Below, piece by piece: positions 45,625 through 58,796 of a stretch of DNA of 64,000 nucleotides. The notes under the pieces are model-generated. The model saw only the letters and a list, made by a program, of their open reading frames with translations, did no database searches and was not told the origin of the DNA. This DNA comes from Drechslerella dactyloides (Eukaryota > Ascomycota > Orbiliomycetes > Orbiliales > Orbiliaceae), in contig JAGTWJ010000001.1 in assembly GCA_020064725.1 (NCBI GenBank), positions 5,394,001-5,458,000 on the forward strand, in the 5' to 3' direction. Numbering within the stretch: position 1 is the stretch's first letter; each line of letters starts with the position of its first letter. The translations under genes and the position numbers were made by a program.

Positions 45625-48600
45625 ATGAGCACGCGACACTCGACGCGGACGGCACGGCCCTCCGTCAAGGCGCTCGAGTCCTCATCTGCATCTCCACCCG
45701 CCGTCGCCGCCGCGACTTCGAATACCACAGCTACCGCCACAGCAGCAGCAGGCCGGCCGCAGCGCTCCACGCGTTCCGCCGCGAGCACAGCTGCACGAGA
45801 CGACGGCGGCGACGAATTGCCAGTCGCCAAGCGGCGCAAGATATCGCCCGAATCAGCCCCTCGTTCGCGGAAGCGCGCGAGCGGCCAGACGCACGGTGGC
45901 AAAGCTGGCGACGAGCATTCATCCGGCGACGAGGAGGACGAGCAGGATGCCCCTCGCCGCGGGAGGCAAAAATCGTCAGGAAGATCAGCGGACTCTGCTT
46001 CGGACGCTAAATCTAAGCCCGTCGCAGGGAAGCTCAGGGGGGGTAGATCTGCAGCTGCGGCGAAGCCGATAAAGGCCACCGCGAAGACAAAGGCGAAGGC
46101 CGGCGTGACCACGCACCAGAAAATACAAAACCTCTACGGCGGCAGACGGAAGCACGTCGACCGCGACGACACCCCCGGCAGCAGCAGTGTGCGCGACGCA
46201 TCCCCAGGAACCAGCGCGAAGACGACAGCGGCGCGCAAGAAGCAGTCGCACGCCCTCGCCGCGGACGAAGAGCACGATGCCGGCGTGGATAAGTTCCGTC
46301 GCGGGAGACACGGGTCCGGCAAGAAGAAGGCGGCGGCTGCGAAATCCCAGACGGCGACCTCGCAGCCGCCTACGATTGTTGTCGATGGCGTAGCTGCAGC
46401 TGCCGGGGACGATGCTACCGCAAAGAGGAAAGGACGGAAGGCTGCGGTTGAGGATACGGACAAGGAGGGAGATGTGATCATGGGTGAAGATGACGATGAG
46501 GCGACTGGTGCTGATGCTCCTACCGGTGCTGGTGGCAGAAGGGGCAGGAAGGCTGCGTCTGCCAATTTGGCTGTGGAGGCCCCGAAGAAAGGCAGAGGGG
46601 GCAGGAAAAAGGCCAATGGCACGAGTAACGGTGCTGTCGTACCCGCCAAAAAAGACGATGAGAGCTCGATCTATGATTTCCCCGGCTCGGACGAGGAGGA
46701 TGTGTTCACGCCGCGGGCGAAGAAGGTTGGGAAGGCCCCATCGAAGCTTACGGCCAGCCTGCGCAGAGCCGCGATCTTGAGACAAGAAGACGAGATCTCC
46801 AGCTCCAGCCGCGGCAATGAAGCCGGCGACGAGAAGGAGAAGGAGAAGGAAGCGGTAGCGGAGGCCGGCGTCAGCGTCGACGTCGAAACTGAAGCTGAGG
46901 ATACCCCCATAACCGCCACCACCTCCGCCGCCCAGAAGCCAAAGCAGCTCCCCAAGTTCACGGGAAATGTAACAGACGACGCCGTCAAACTACTCCAGCA
47001 GATGGTCATGAAGAAGATGACCGGCCGAGGACTACCCGACAAGCTCGTCGGGCTGACGGACGAGTACAATGCCGTCCACCAGCTGCTCGAGCAGACGGTC
47101 GTCGCCGGCGAAGGCAACTCGATCCTCCTCGTCGGCCCTCACGGCAGCGGCAAGTCTCTAGTAGCAGAAAAGGCCGTGGCGGAGCTGCAGAAGCACCACG
47201 CCAAGGACTTTATCGTCGTGCGTCTGAGCGGGTGCTTGCAGACAGACGAGAGGACGGCGGTGAGGGAGATCTGGCGACAGCTGGGCAGCAGCATGGAGCT
47301 CGACGAGTCGAAGGTTCGTCCGAATTACAGTCACACATATACGTATAAATTAGATACTGGGAGGTATAACATCGGATCCAGCTGACAGTCCCGCGATATA
47401 GCCCATCAACTTTGCAGACACGCTCACGACAATCCTAGCGCTGCTCTCGCACCCGTCCGAGCACGACCCCGCCGCCTCCGCGGACTCGATGGCCGAGACG
47501 ACGAGCATCTCCGTCCTCTTCCTGCTGTCTGAATTCGAGCAGTTCGCCGCACACCCGCGGCAGACGCTCCTCTACAATCTCTTCGATATTGCGCAGGCGC
47601 GCAAGGCGCCTATCGCCGTTGTCGGGATGACTTCAAAGGTCAACATTGTCGAAGACCTCGAGAAGCGGGTCAAGAGCCGCTTCAGCCACCGCACGCTCGG
47701 GTTCCGGATCGGTGGAGGGCTAGGGGCGCGGCTGGACGGTTGGTGGGAGCTGGCGAAGGCGGGGCTATGCGTCGATCTGGATGAGCTGCCGGGCGACGTC
47801 GGCCGGGACGAGCTGGCGTATTATGACCACTGGAATGCCAGTCTCGATGTGTGTATATCCAAGTAGATATACGGATGCAGGGTCATGCTAACGGGGTTTG
47901 CGAATCAGGACGCATTTCAGCACGACAAGGCGTTCAGACGGACGGTCGAGGGCGTGTACAGCACGAGCAAGAGCGTGCACGCACTGTACAACCACTTCAT
48001 GGTGTCGATTTGCGAACTCTCCGCCACGCAGCCGTTCCTGGGCAGCGGCCAGGCGATGCGCAGGACCGCGCTCGTGGCACCGGACAGCAAGCTGTACCTA
48101 CTCGAAGGTAAGCGCCGCACCAGCGGCCCCGGACGCCGTCGTCGTCATCGTCGTCATCGTATCCTTTTACTAATGCTATCCTTCTACACGCGCGCGTGGC
48201 GGTGCCTTTAACGAACGGCAGAGCTACCGGAGTTGTCACTGGCGCTGCTGATTTGCGCGGCGCGACTGGACCCGATATTGGAGACGGACACATGCAACTT
48301 TACGATGGCGTACGACGAGTACAAGGCCCAGGTCGCGCGGGTCAAAGTGTACAACCAGGCGACGTGGGCGTTCAAGCTCTGGGGGAAGGAAGTCGCGCTG
48401 GCAGCATGGGAGAAGCTGGCGGAGTACGAGCTTATCGTCCCCGTTGTTGGGACGGCGGCAGGGGGTGGTGCGGTTGGGGTTACGGCGTCGGCGCTCGTGG
48501 GCAGCGGTAGCACCGGGGTGGGCAGGCGGGAGAGCAGGATGTTTAGGGTTGATGTTGGGTTGCTTGAGATCAAGAGGCAGGCGAGGGCGTGGGGGCTGAA

Positions 48601-48631
48601 TGGCACGCTGCTGAACTGGTGCACCGTTTGA
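45625..48631 (+). CDS. ORC4: Origin recognition complex subunit 4 with long basic N-terminal extension
   Basis: Four exons (45625-47313, 47402-47848, 47909-48107, 48222-48631) encode 914 residues. The AAA+ part begins near 445: Walker A GPHGSGKS (504-511), the region LLSEFEQFA (604-612) where the usual Walker B Asp is Ser606, then the hallmark QTLLYNLFDIAQ and LEKRVKSRFSHRTL. The C-terminal winged-helix region ends WGLNGTLLNWCTV. Residues 1-445 form a low-complexity tail with repeated basic clusters: RRGRQKSSGR (111-120), RRGRHG (225-230), KRKGRKA (267-273), GRRGRKA (304-310) and KKGRGGRKK (321-329). Orc4 of S. pombe has an N-terminal AT-hook extension that recruits ORC to AT-rich DNA; a like role is inferred. 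The complex marks replication origins. Confidence 0.93.
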
Positions 48632-51600
48632 GGAGGTGATGTGAGAGAGTGATGGATAGATAGAAGAGGAGGGATATGATTATGCGATGTTATTTTTCTA
48701 CAAGCTGCACGTGATGCATGCCATTGGTGGGTGTGGAACGACTGGCGTAGGGGTATATGAGGGTATGTGTATCCTTATTTGTTCATCATGGAATTCGAAT
48801 GTGATATCGATGCCGGATGGCATCCACACGTATACGATGTGATCCATCCAGAATACATGTCTGCAATGGCTATTTCTCAGGTATGCATAAGTATGTAAGT
48901 ATAACTCGCTGCTAGGGCTTCGTGAGGTAGAAGTTCGGAACAGTATCCGCACTCGGACAATCGCAAGAGTAGGCATATCGAGGTTGCACATACATACATA
49001 TAATCAAGATCTGTGTTACATCTAGACCACTTAAGCACCATGCATGCGAGCAAGCATGCATTAAGCACATACGCCGCCTTCGTCTCGCTTCGAGCACGCG
49101 TACGATATAAGTCTGATACCAGCCCTGCTCGAAGCCACGGGCTGCTATATGAATTGTGGATACAGCTTTGCCGGGTTATCCTTTTCGAAGCTTTCCTAAG
49201 CTCTGTTCGGTAGGTGCTGCGCATGCTGACCTCCATCATCCAACCATCCTCCAACCATCCTGCATTCGCCTTTCGTTAACAGGAACAGCGCTCGAGGGTG
49301 TGAATTAGCCGTATCTCCTGGTCCTCGCTCGCTCGTCAAGCTTAGACTAGGTCGACATGCTGGCGCTCGGAAAGATAGTCCACTAAGGAGGTCGTCCAGA
49401 GCTCCCATTGTCGTTACGGTGCGCCCTGTGCGCGATATATGGATATCCCCGAATGTGATACGACACGAGGCTGGATATATACGGATATTACCGCACGCGT
49501 ACCTAATTCTTCGCACGTTTTCGAGGCTTGCGATTGCATGATGATTAATATCGATATCTCGTGCATGCATGTCGCCAGCGCAGCCAGCCAGCCAGCCAGC
49601 CATCCGGCATCGACGGCCTCGCTTCCTGCGGTTTTACCCGTTCGATACCGTATATTGAGTACACACCGGCGCACGTACGAACGTGCACGAGGGATTAAAT
49701 AAACATTTACCGCGTATGCATGCACGATGTCTGTACATGTACGTAAATGTACGTTGACCCTGCATCCATCGGTCCAATTATATCGCATAACGATAAATGG
49801 CTGGCGGCTCGACTCCGGTTACGCACGATTGGACCTGGAGTTTTGAAAACCACGCAGAGCTGGGATCGAATCCGGGGCAGCTTAGAAGTACCTTGCTCGA
49901 AGGGCTATTTGTCCAGTTGTACGAACTAGTATACACTGAATCCATGGAGCTGGCCAGCTAGAGACGAGAGCGCTCGAGCTAGGGGAGCTGCACTTCTGCT
50001 GGCGCCTGGCTATTTTCCGGTAGTATCGATCCAGGTTTTGCACCCCCTGCTGGAAGAAAGATTTCAACTTGGTTAACGTAAGCTTCACTTCAGCTGGCTC
50101 GAGCGTCGCCGTCCTCGGTAGTAGTATACAAGTACAAGTTGGGATGGTATCACACATGCACATGGGCTCGCGAATCGAGTCGAATCGAAAGCCAATCGCC
50201 TGTTCGCTCTTGTCAGATTCGAATCTCCTGCATGCTCGTTCGCAGAAGACATCATGGGTGAAACCCGCCTGTGAACAAAGCTCGCCTTCGTGCAGATTAT
50301 AAGCGCATGCAGCTCCTTCACTTTTCCAGACAGACCAGCCGGCTGCCGGCGAGTGAACGCGAACGTACGTGAGGGATGGATCGATCTCGGCTCTCGCAAC
50401 ATTGTCCGTGCGTCCAATTAGCTCCGCAAAATAGAACTTCTCATTTGATAATGGCTCTCCCAAACCCATCAAATAAGGTCCCCACTCATAACTCGCTCAC
50501 GAAACAATGCAATGCTCCTCTCCCGCCATGCCTGCTAGCCCCACGAGCTCGCCTAAGTTGCCTGCGCACGGCCGGCTCGCAGGCGCAGTGCATGCATGCG
50601 CCCTTGCCCTCGCGTGTCGCTGAAACTGGAGCTTCGACAGTCCCCATCGGCATCGGCATCGGCATTGCATTGCAGCGGCCGGCCATCGACATGATTCGAC
50701 TGGACGTTGAAAACCGGGCAACTGGGCTGTATGTCCTGGAGGCTATCTACGCGATCTCATCGTCCTCGCCATTGGCTGGCTATATCTCGCATAGCACCCT
50801 CGGCTCGCGGGATGGGATTTGGTTCCAGCGTTGAATTTTTCAACGGGGTTCGAGAGATCGAGGGATCATACATCCTAGAATACGGTGTCATCAGCCCTAG
50901 CACTTTTGTACGCCCAGGAGCTTGTGGCACCGCATCCGAACAAGCGTGTCCAAGCTAGTCGCGCCGACATCAGTTGACTCGATCGCAATTGCAAGCTCAA
51001 TCCAATCTTGAGAGAATGAAGCCAATTCAGCGCTGCAAGTTCAGCCGTGCTATTAATTGAGCTCTCGGAGAAATAGGGAAAACGCCAATTGCGGAAAACC
51101 TTAAAGACGATAACAATGGAATCTAATATTATCATCATCATCATCAAAGCGAGCCGGCGTCCGCCCCCGACTAATAATATCACAGAGTGGAATCACCTGA
51201 CCAATTGCATTCAAACCTGCCCGCCCAGCGGCCAAGGCTAATCTCTGTGCTCCCAGGAAGCTGGCAAATATCCTGCAGGCCCCTCGAGATTCCAAAGTTA
51301 AAACCCTCTGGGTAGCCTCAAAAGTCGAAACCAACGCTGCTGCTAGCGTCCCCATCGCGGGCCTCGAGTCCCGTGATGAATATGTGCTGTTCACATATAC
51401 CCACACCTACAAGGAATCCATGACGACTTAGCCTTCGACTTGCAGGATCCAGCACGCGCGCAGGGCGCGGGCGTCCGTCCAGATATCCCATCTGAGATGA
51501 ATTGCTCCCTGCGGACCGGACAGCGCGGTGGAGCACAGTCAGTGCAAGGAGAACTCGAACGCATTGTCGAGACTCACGGCACAGCATTAAAATCTCGGAC

Positions 51601-54600
51601 TATACCCCTAATAGGACCATTACTAAGGCAATATCAAATCCATCCGTTTAGTCAGTCAGTCAGTCAGTCGTTCGTCTCGGGGGGGCGTCAAGCAAGATCT
51701 GAGACGGCCGGCCAAACGCGAAGCAAGCCGAAGTAACGTATTGGCATGTATCGTGCAAGGTGTATCTAACCACCGCCTGTTCGACGCACCTCTGCTAAGA
51801 ACTCCCAAGCTTCTTAGTAAAGCTTGCCCCCCTCAAATTTTCATTCTTTGGGATCCCGCTATGTGTCCTCCCTGTGCCTCACTCGTACGAAGCAGCTAAA
51901 ATATTCACCAACTAGCTAACGTCAACCCTGAATTCCCTCCAAGTCCGTGGCGGCACAGGAGCACGGACAAGCCAACTCTTTGACAAAATTCCAGACTATC
52001 ACGAAATGGTCGGGACAACCTGGTCTGTTAGGGCATTGGAAACTTCGTGCCGAAGAAAAAGGAATCAACCAATCTGAAACCGAGTGCTTCCTTAGCTTAA
52101 TTGTTGGTGACCAACCCTCCTCCATCGATCCCTGACCGTCGTGGCTATTGTTCGCTCTATATCCTCTTCGCCAACAGCTGTCGCGTCGCTGGATTCGGAC
52201 TTTGATGGGTACGGCAATTGCAATTTCACCGCTCTCGCTCATCGTCCCACGTTTTAATTTTCCCACCTCTGGCTCCATCATCCGCCCAATCAAAACCCGG
52301 AGCGAGGAACGTTAAGGCATGCAGAGACGCCAAACGGACTGCCAAAGATCAGGCCAGGCAGGGAGGGCATGCACGCATGCAGGCAAGGGCTGCAACATAT
52401 GCAAGATTCGTCACGTTTTTCCAGCATGGCATTTAAGTTGCAGCAGCGCGCGCGAGAGCGAAAATCTCTCGTATCCCGATCACGTTTGTAGCGTGGCTAA
52501 TTAGTCTGTCCGACGTTGATTGATTGATGGGTGGATGGATGGATGGATGGCATGCATGGACGTCGGCCCAACATCACATCCCGCACCGAACGGGAAATTC
52601 GACACGATCTCTCCATCCAAACAACCAAGTCGTACAAAAAAAAATATCCATGGACATATCCGTATTTGTATCATGCCACGGACCCACCAACGCATTCCTC
52701 GGAATCAACTTGAACTTTCGACTTTTTCTTTTCGTTCCGTACAGGAATGCCCTTTGACGTGACAGAATACCAAACAAGGCAATCCCTGCAAAACTTCCGG
52801 CAGCCTCGGAGAGCGTCTTGCTTGCCCGCTTGCTCGTCTCGTCTTATATTATAAGCACGGAGTATTGCAATTAATCAACGGTCTGTCACAAGTGAGAGAT
52901 TTATATTGGTTAGAAAAAAAGTTATAACAGCATGTAACACCGCAAAACACGCGACTCGAAGCAAGAAATAATAAAATAAAATCCGCCGGCCGGCTGCCTA
53001 GAATTCCAGAGATTACCATGTTCTAAACTTTTCCGTGCCGGTTTCTCGACCGCGCTCCGACGGTTTGCAATTGGCATCTGACCGCCCGGCCGACGTGCGC
53101 AGATAGAGTGCCAGGCTACAGTTGCCAGGATACACCCTCGCGGCCGGAGCACGCTCCCGGCGCACGCACTGTCGCATTAACCTCTGATATCTCTAAAACT
53201 CTCACCCGCGCTATAAGCTATCCATTATATCTCGTCGTTAGCCAACGTTACTAGCTATTCTTGTAAACCACGAGTCATCCCCCTCAGTCGAACGTTTAAC
53301 CCCAACTTTTATGGAGGCAAAAAAAAAAATTGCCAGCTGTCCAGAGAGTAATACTAGTAAATGTCCTCCCGGCGTTTCCCGTAAAACGTTGGAAATGTAA
53401 CCGTTCGCCCAGCGCGTTCAGACTCGAGTACTCAAGAACGCACGGACGACACCGCACGCATGCAAGGGCACAGACAACAATCCCTTAAATATCCACAAAC
53501 TCGTCTACAGCCGTGAGATCTGCAGATACAATATCGTTGCAAGAAAACCGGAATCCCGCGGAATTCTAAATATACTACTGCGATATGCGAAATTGTTTTC
53601 CCTTGTTGGTTCATCAAGTTCGTTGATTGATTTCGGGCAAAAGACTAGCTAGCTATAAGATACTGACTTCGTAGACGGAAGAAATACCGTGCTTTGAAAA
53701 GTTCAACCGCGATAATGCTCGATGCAAGGTACCAGTAACCAGAAGACAAGACAGATAGACAGACGTGTAGCAGCGACGGAAAAAAGAAAAAAAAAGCATA
53801 CCATTCCATTTCGAATCAATGAAGCCCTGTAAACTCCGTATCAATGTGATTGTGGTGATATGGTAGGAAAGTCAACAACTAGCAAGGATATTTGCAGTCA
53901 ACAAGGAAAAGAAAGAAGATACAGTAAGTAGTGGATAATGAATTTTTTTTCTCTTCAATTTTTAAGTAGTTGTTTTTGTCATGACCGACCGCTTGACCAG
54001 TATGCATATGATGATGATACGATCGAAACCCGCGGCGCTCTAGTTGGGAAATTTAAAGCAAAGCAAAAAACCGAAAGACTAACACACAAAAACAAAAAAA
54101 AAAACAAGGCCCCGAGATATCCCACCGATGCAATGTGCAGTTCTCTGAAGATGTCCCGTCTACTTCCGTCATTATGAGTGTTAAACCAGAAAACAAAGGA
54201 AATGAAGAAATCGACACAAAAACAATGTCAAGCAAATCAAGCGAGTTGGTACAGATGAGGTGACAGACACAAGGAAATTCCGATCGTACGGCCGTTACAC
54301 TGGGTGGCTGTTAAGCCTCTTCTTTCTTTTTTCCCGCCTTTCTTCCTCTGCGCATTACAATGAGAGAAAAAGATATCATAAAACAAAAGAGAAAGGTAGA
54401 GAAGGGATGTAAAAAACTGCAAGGGAGATGAGATCTACCGGCCGCTGTAATCAATATACGCTTGCACAGGTATCAATTTTAAGAACGAAACAACCAAGAA
54501 CAGAACCAAGACCAGACCAGACCAGACAAAAGCACTGTAGAGTCCAGATAGAGAAAGATCGGCGACCAGTAGTCCAACAGATTAGAAGAAAGTCGCGAGT

Positions 54601-54835
54601 GCCGAGCTGTAAGAAGCGGGATATCGAGAAACACCGACAACCGATTCATTGCACGCCAGCTATGAGAGAAAACAAAACCCGGCGACGAGCCAAGTAACGT
54701 CGGTATCCAGGTAGTCACGAGGCAAAAAAAAAAAAGACTCGAGTATCCGGATGAGAAAAATGTAAAAAATTAGAGTAGAGTGATTGCGCTGAGCGCGTCC
54801 GTCGAGACATCCGTCCCGTCTTGTCCACGCGTAGT
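48632..54835. other. 6.2-kb gene-free block between convergent ORC4 and FLBA
   Basis: The largest gap between two stop codons in the window. ORFs reach about 196 codons (49882-50469, minus) but none shows a domain or neat exon structure. Simple repeats include CAGC near 49580-49600, (TCAG)n at 51650-51669 and GGAT near 52530-52550. TGCATGCA palindromes occur at 49562, 49717 and 50589. The right-hand part (53900-54835) is A-rich on the plus strand, consistent with the FLBA 3' UTR. I see no tRNA, rRNA or transposon. Confidence 0.55.
51650..51669. repeat. (AGTC)n microsatellite
   Basis: Five tandem copies of AGTC in non-coding DNA, directly visible. No gene overlaps it. Confidence 0.85.
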
Positions 54836-57613
54836 CTAAGTCGCTACTCGCTGCTGGCCGGGAGGGGCAACCCCATGTGCAGATCCGTCATCGGAGAGGT
54901 GGTCGCCAGACATCTCGATATACCTGGCTGTCCTGGCAAATTTCGGAACGGAATCCTATTCGCGAAGACACATTAGCAATGAAATACAACATGATCATCA
55001 GACAGGGGATGTTAAACGTACACTCGCCATAAGCTTGAAGACCTGCTCTTGCGCCCGCTCGAACAGCGTTGCAACTTCCTTCAAGCTGACAAGCATCGCT
55101 TGCTCGTCCTTAGCCACAGCTCGTGTCATCCTGGCCGCGAGGTCCTGTCGCAACGTATGGTCGATGTTAAGCTCGCACGGCGACCCAGGAGCCAAGAACG
55201 CATTGTAGATACCTGTGCGGATAGAAAGTCAGCGTCTGATAGTCTATGAAAAAAGGCTGGATAACAAAATTCTCACCATAAGCGGCCGCAAGTGTTTCTC
55301 GAATGTGATCCAGAGTCTTCTGGTTCAGAGCGTTAAACTGATGCGAGAAGTCGTTCACATCGAGCCAGAACGACAGGTTCTCCTCGCACAGCGTTTCGCG
55401 CAAAAATTCTCTGAAGAGGAGCCGTAGCGCGGGGTCCGCTAGAATGCAGGATAGTCGGGTCGTGTTGGTTTCGCGGCTTTCGCCTGTTCAGAGCGAAGGC
55501 AGACACCTGTTAGCATACTCTGCAAGGCGAAAGGAAAAGGAATGGTACGGTGCGAGATGCTCGCCTAAAGGAATAACATGCGACTTACCAGCGTCTTTAC
55601 CACGCCCCGACCTGGAGCCTTGGGAGCTCTGGAGGCTGTTTCCGTTTCGTCCCTTGCCGTTCTCGAGGCTGCCTCGCTCCGGCTCAATCCACCCAGCTAC
55701 ACGCTTGCCACGTTCTGTTATGACATAGATCGCAGATTTGGTCGGCTGGAAAGTCTTCCCCTTGGGTTCCTGCTGCATGTAGATCTTATCTTCCAGTACA
55801 CACTGGATCAAGCCGTATGTTACAAACAGTCCAGCGATCTCGTGTGTCTCGGTCGGCTCGATGGTCGTGCAGCAGTCGAGCAGCCAGTCTACAGCTGCCT
55901 TGCCTGTGAACGAGTGCTTGTAGACCTTATCGTGGATCTTCCGGGACTCGGCGAGCTTGACACCTGTCTGGCCGTCGCCGTACTCTGATAACGAGTCAGA
56001 ATCCGACGCAGTCAGTGTCGCTTTGGTGTTGGGTGTGACACCGGTAAATCTTCTAAAGATGATTTCTGTCGTCGACTTGTCCTGAGAAACCTTGTCCGTG
56101 ATGGCATCTCTCTCGAGAATGACCAGTCGCATGGTGTTGTAAGGTGAGGCAAGAAGGGCCATGATGTGTTGAGAGTTGATTCCATTTCGCTGACAGAAAC
56201 GCTCCAGAACATGGATTCCCTTGGGCGTCAGCTGCCATAATGTGTTCTTGCTCGTGAACGGGGTGCCGGGCTTCTCTCCAACAGCTTCCATAAACCTCGC
56301 CGAAACGAATTTCTGACACACCGTCCGGGCCATCTCCTTCGCCATGCTGAAAGTCGTTGTCGTTGTTGTCGTGACAATCCGCGATGGGTCCTTCGGATCG
56401 GGCATCCGGTTGGACTGGGAGAACTTGAGGGAGCCAAGGTTGTTAACAGCTTGGTCCGATGTGAAGGTGAACGGATACGTCTTGAAGCGTAACCGGTGAG
56501 GCGTGAGCGGTAACGAAACTATCAGGGTAGAGAACAGGTCTTTGAAGTCCTGCAACCCACGAACGTTATCATGTTAGCATATCATTTAAACCTGAAGAAC
56601 TTTGAAGAGATATATGGATATGTATATGCGAGGGCATGGAGATGTCGTACACGAGTGAACGGCCTGTCATCCTGCGTCATGCGCAGCAGCCGCGACGATG
56701 ATTGATGCATGTTGGGTCGGATTGCTTTAGTGGAATCGAGGGCAGCTGCTTTAGCGTGATTGCCAGTGGTCTCAAGGACTTCTGCTAGTGTCAGTCCAGG
56801 CGGAGGAAACTGCTTCTCGACACCTCGAAGACTGTCGTAGCTCGACTTCTTCAGTATACTCCCGTCACTCTTCCGTCTGCTGGAAAGCGTCCTTTTGCGG
56901 CCGGCTGGTTGGGTCGCGTTGGTGCTGTTGGTATTGCTGTTGCTCTGCGAGCTCGAGGTTGTCGTCGCCGCACCTGAAATCGTTCGCGCAAGATTGGCAA
57001 GCGAGACGAGTGGATTGACGGACGAGATGCTGATGGACGCCCGGTTGGACGTATGACCGTAGCCGCTGGTGTTGCTGTTGTTTTCTTTGCCGGACGGCTG
57101 CGATGGCGCCGTGGTCTCCTGGTGCTTGATAGAGCAAGGGCCTTCGATGACGGTGAAGGACGGCGATGTGGTCTGGTTGGACAGGTTCTTGATCTGTCGT
57201 TGGGCGAGCGTGCTGTAGTACGAAGTCACGGCTCGGGTGTCTTCTTTCTTCGCAGCGGGAGTTCCACCGGCGCTGGGGTTTCTGCGGATGGCAGTTGCGG
57301 GCCGTTTGATGCTGCTGCTGCCGTCTTCGATCAGAGGCTTCGATTTCACGGAAGCGGACGAGAAGGCTGCGGGCGTGGACGGATATGAGATGGCAGAGCT
57401 CTGAGGAGCTGGGTAGCGGCCGCTAGGGCTATTCTCGACAATGGCAGCTACAGGGCTGTCGTCGGGGCCAAGATTGTCTGCGGTTGGAATGAGGCGGATG
57501 GTCGATGATGGCGATGAGGATATGTTGGTAGTGGATGTCGGGGCACCGCCTGTGCTCGGACTCGGACTGTCACAAGATCCAGAAGGAAGAGGCAGGACAG
57601 TCGTATCAGGCAT
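54836..57613 (-). CDS. FLBA: RGS protein FlbA (regulator of G-protein signalling in conidiation)
   Basis: Five exons (57613-56651, 56549-55589, 55483-55277, 55212-55022, 54955-54836) encode 813 residues. The N-terminal ~320 residues are Ser/Thr/Asn-rich. Two DEP-like regions follow (~390-445 around TVCQKFVSARFMEAVGE, and ~534-600 around HSFTGKAAVDWLLDCC). The RGS domain is at ~650-775: LSCILADPALRLLFREFLRE, CEENLSFWLDVNDF, and NIDHTLRQDLAARM. This is the FlbA/Sst2 architecture. In Aspergillus FlbA accelerates GTP hydrolysis by the Galpha FadA, switching from vegetative growth and mycotoxin production to conidiation. Exon boundaries rejoin the RGS core in frame. Aspergillus nidulans FlbA is 719 residues; the extra length lies mostly in the N-terminal tail. 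Long gene-free blocks lie on both sides. Confidence 0.95.
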
Positions 57614-58746
57614 GTAAGAGGAGCGGGAGGGAGGAGGAATCGCTAATATACTGCAACTGTATATGTATACGCGAGATACATATAGACAGTTTCAGCACGT
57701 CCGGTTAGCCTGGCTGGATTCCAACTACGCTGGCATGCAAGTTGAGATGGACGACGGAGGGGCCAAAAAGCGAATTGATAGCCGGGACGAGCTGTATGAA
57801 TACGGAAGAGAGCCGCAAAAACGCTCCTCTATCGTCCGCGCCTGGTTGGAAGAGGGAAGGGAGCAGAGCAAGAGACGGACGGGGGAGAAGATTGGCACGA
57901 GAAGGCAAGACGAGATATATAAGTATGATGTAGGATGCGGTATGCGGTGTAGTATGTACGGGGTGATGATGCGTATGTGATATGAATGATGTATGTACGG
58001 TTGTATGTAATGTACGTATGTCTGTCTGTCTGCATCCAACGGCGATGGATTCTGTTAAAACCTCATCAAAGCGCAGTCCAAGCAAGACACCAGCACCAGC
58101 AGCAGAAGAGACGAAACCCAACGGACAGACGGTACTTGGGTTATGGTTTAATAGGAAAGAAGAAGCGTTCAAAAAGGAAAGAAGGGAAGGTCCCAGGTTT
58201 GGGATGGCGTCCCTCACTCTCGCCCATGCTTTTGCTTTTTGATGGCTACACAGGGCTCTCCCCTTCCTCCCCTCGCTCCCTCGATATTGCCCTTTGCTTT
58301 TCCCAAGCGGTGCCGAGCGAGCTAGCGTGCTGCTTGAACCTTTTGCCTGTGAGAGTCCGGATTCGAGGGCCTGCGGACGACGGCCATCGACGCGATCGAA
58401 GCCCGTCTCAATCGCCAGACGTCGTCGCCGTATCCCAACAGCGTTCTCCCTCTCTCTCGACCGCCTCTCGATATCCGTCCTCCGCATCTTTGTCCGCTCC
58501 CCGGTTGAGGACGAGCGATCGGGAGAGCGTGAAGAAAAGGAAAAACACCAAGAAAGCTAAAAGTCTGATACCGAAAGGCAGGAAAAAGAAACGGGAACAT
58601 CGGACAGGGCCACGGCCGTGGCCCAAGGGAACTCGAACTCTCGACCTCGAACGCCGAAAAAAGAGGCAGACGCTGCAGCGGCCATGCACCACGGCCGAAA
58701 AAAGAAACCAGCCCTTGAAAAAAAGGAAACAAGCATGCTGAAAAAA

Positions 58747-58796
58747 GTAGCGTGGCAGCGGTAAATGGTGTAGGCAGCCGGGGTCTGCCACGCTAC
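58747..58796. repeat. Perfect 12-bp inverted repeat with 26-nt loop
   Basis: GTAGCGTGGCAG at 58747-58758 is the exact reverse complement of CTGCCACGCTAC at 58785-58796. It would fold into a stable hairpin in RNA or extruded DNA. It lies about 1.1 kb upstream of the FLBA ATG and may be part of its leader. Confidence 0.85.

Noticed and set aside
49882..50469. Minus-strand ORF of about 195 codons between ORC4 and FLBA
   Set aside because: No recognisable domain and a composition like random translation of intergenic DNA. It stays possible as an orphan gene but is not supported.
57986..58741. 251-codon plus-strand ORF upstream of FLBA
   Set aside because: Basic low-complexity translation with no domain, overlaps open frames on the other strand, and no splice or promoter support.
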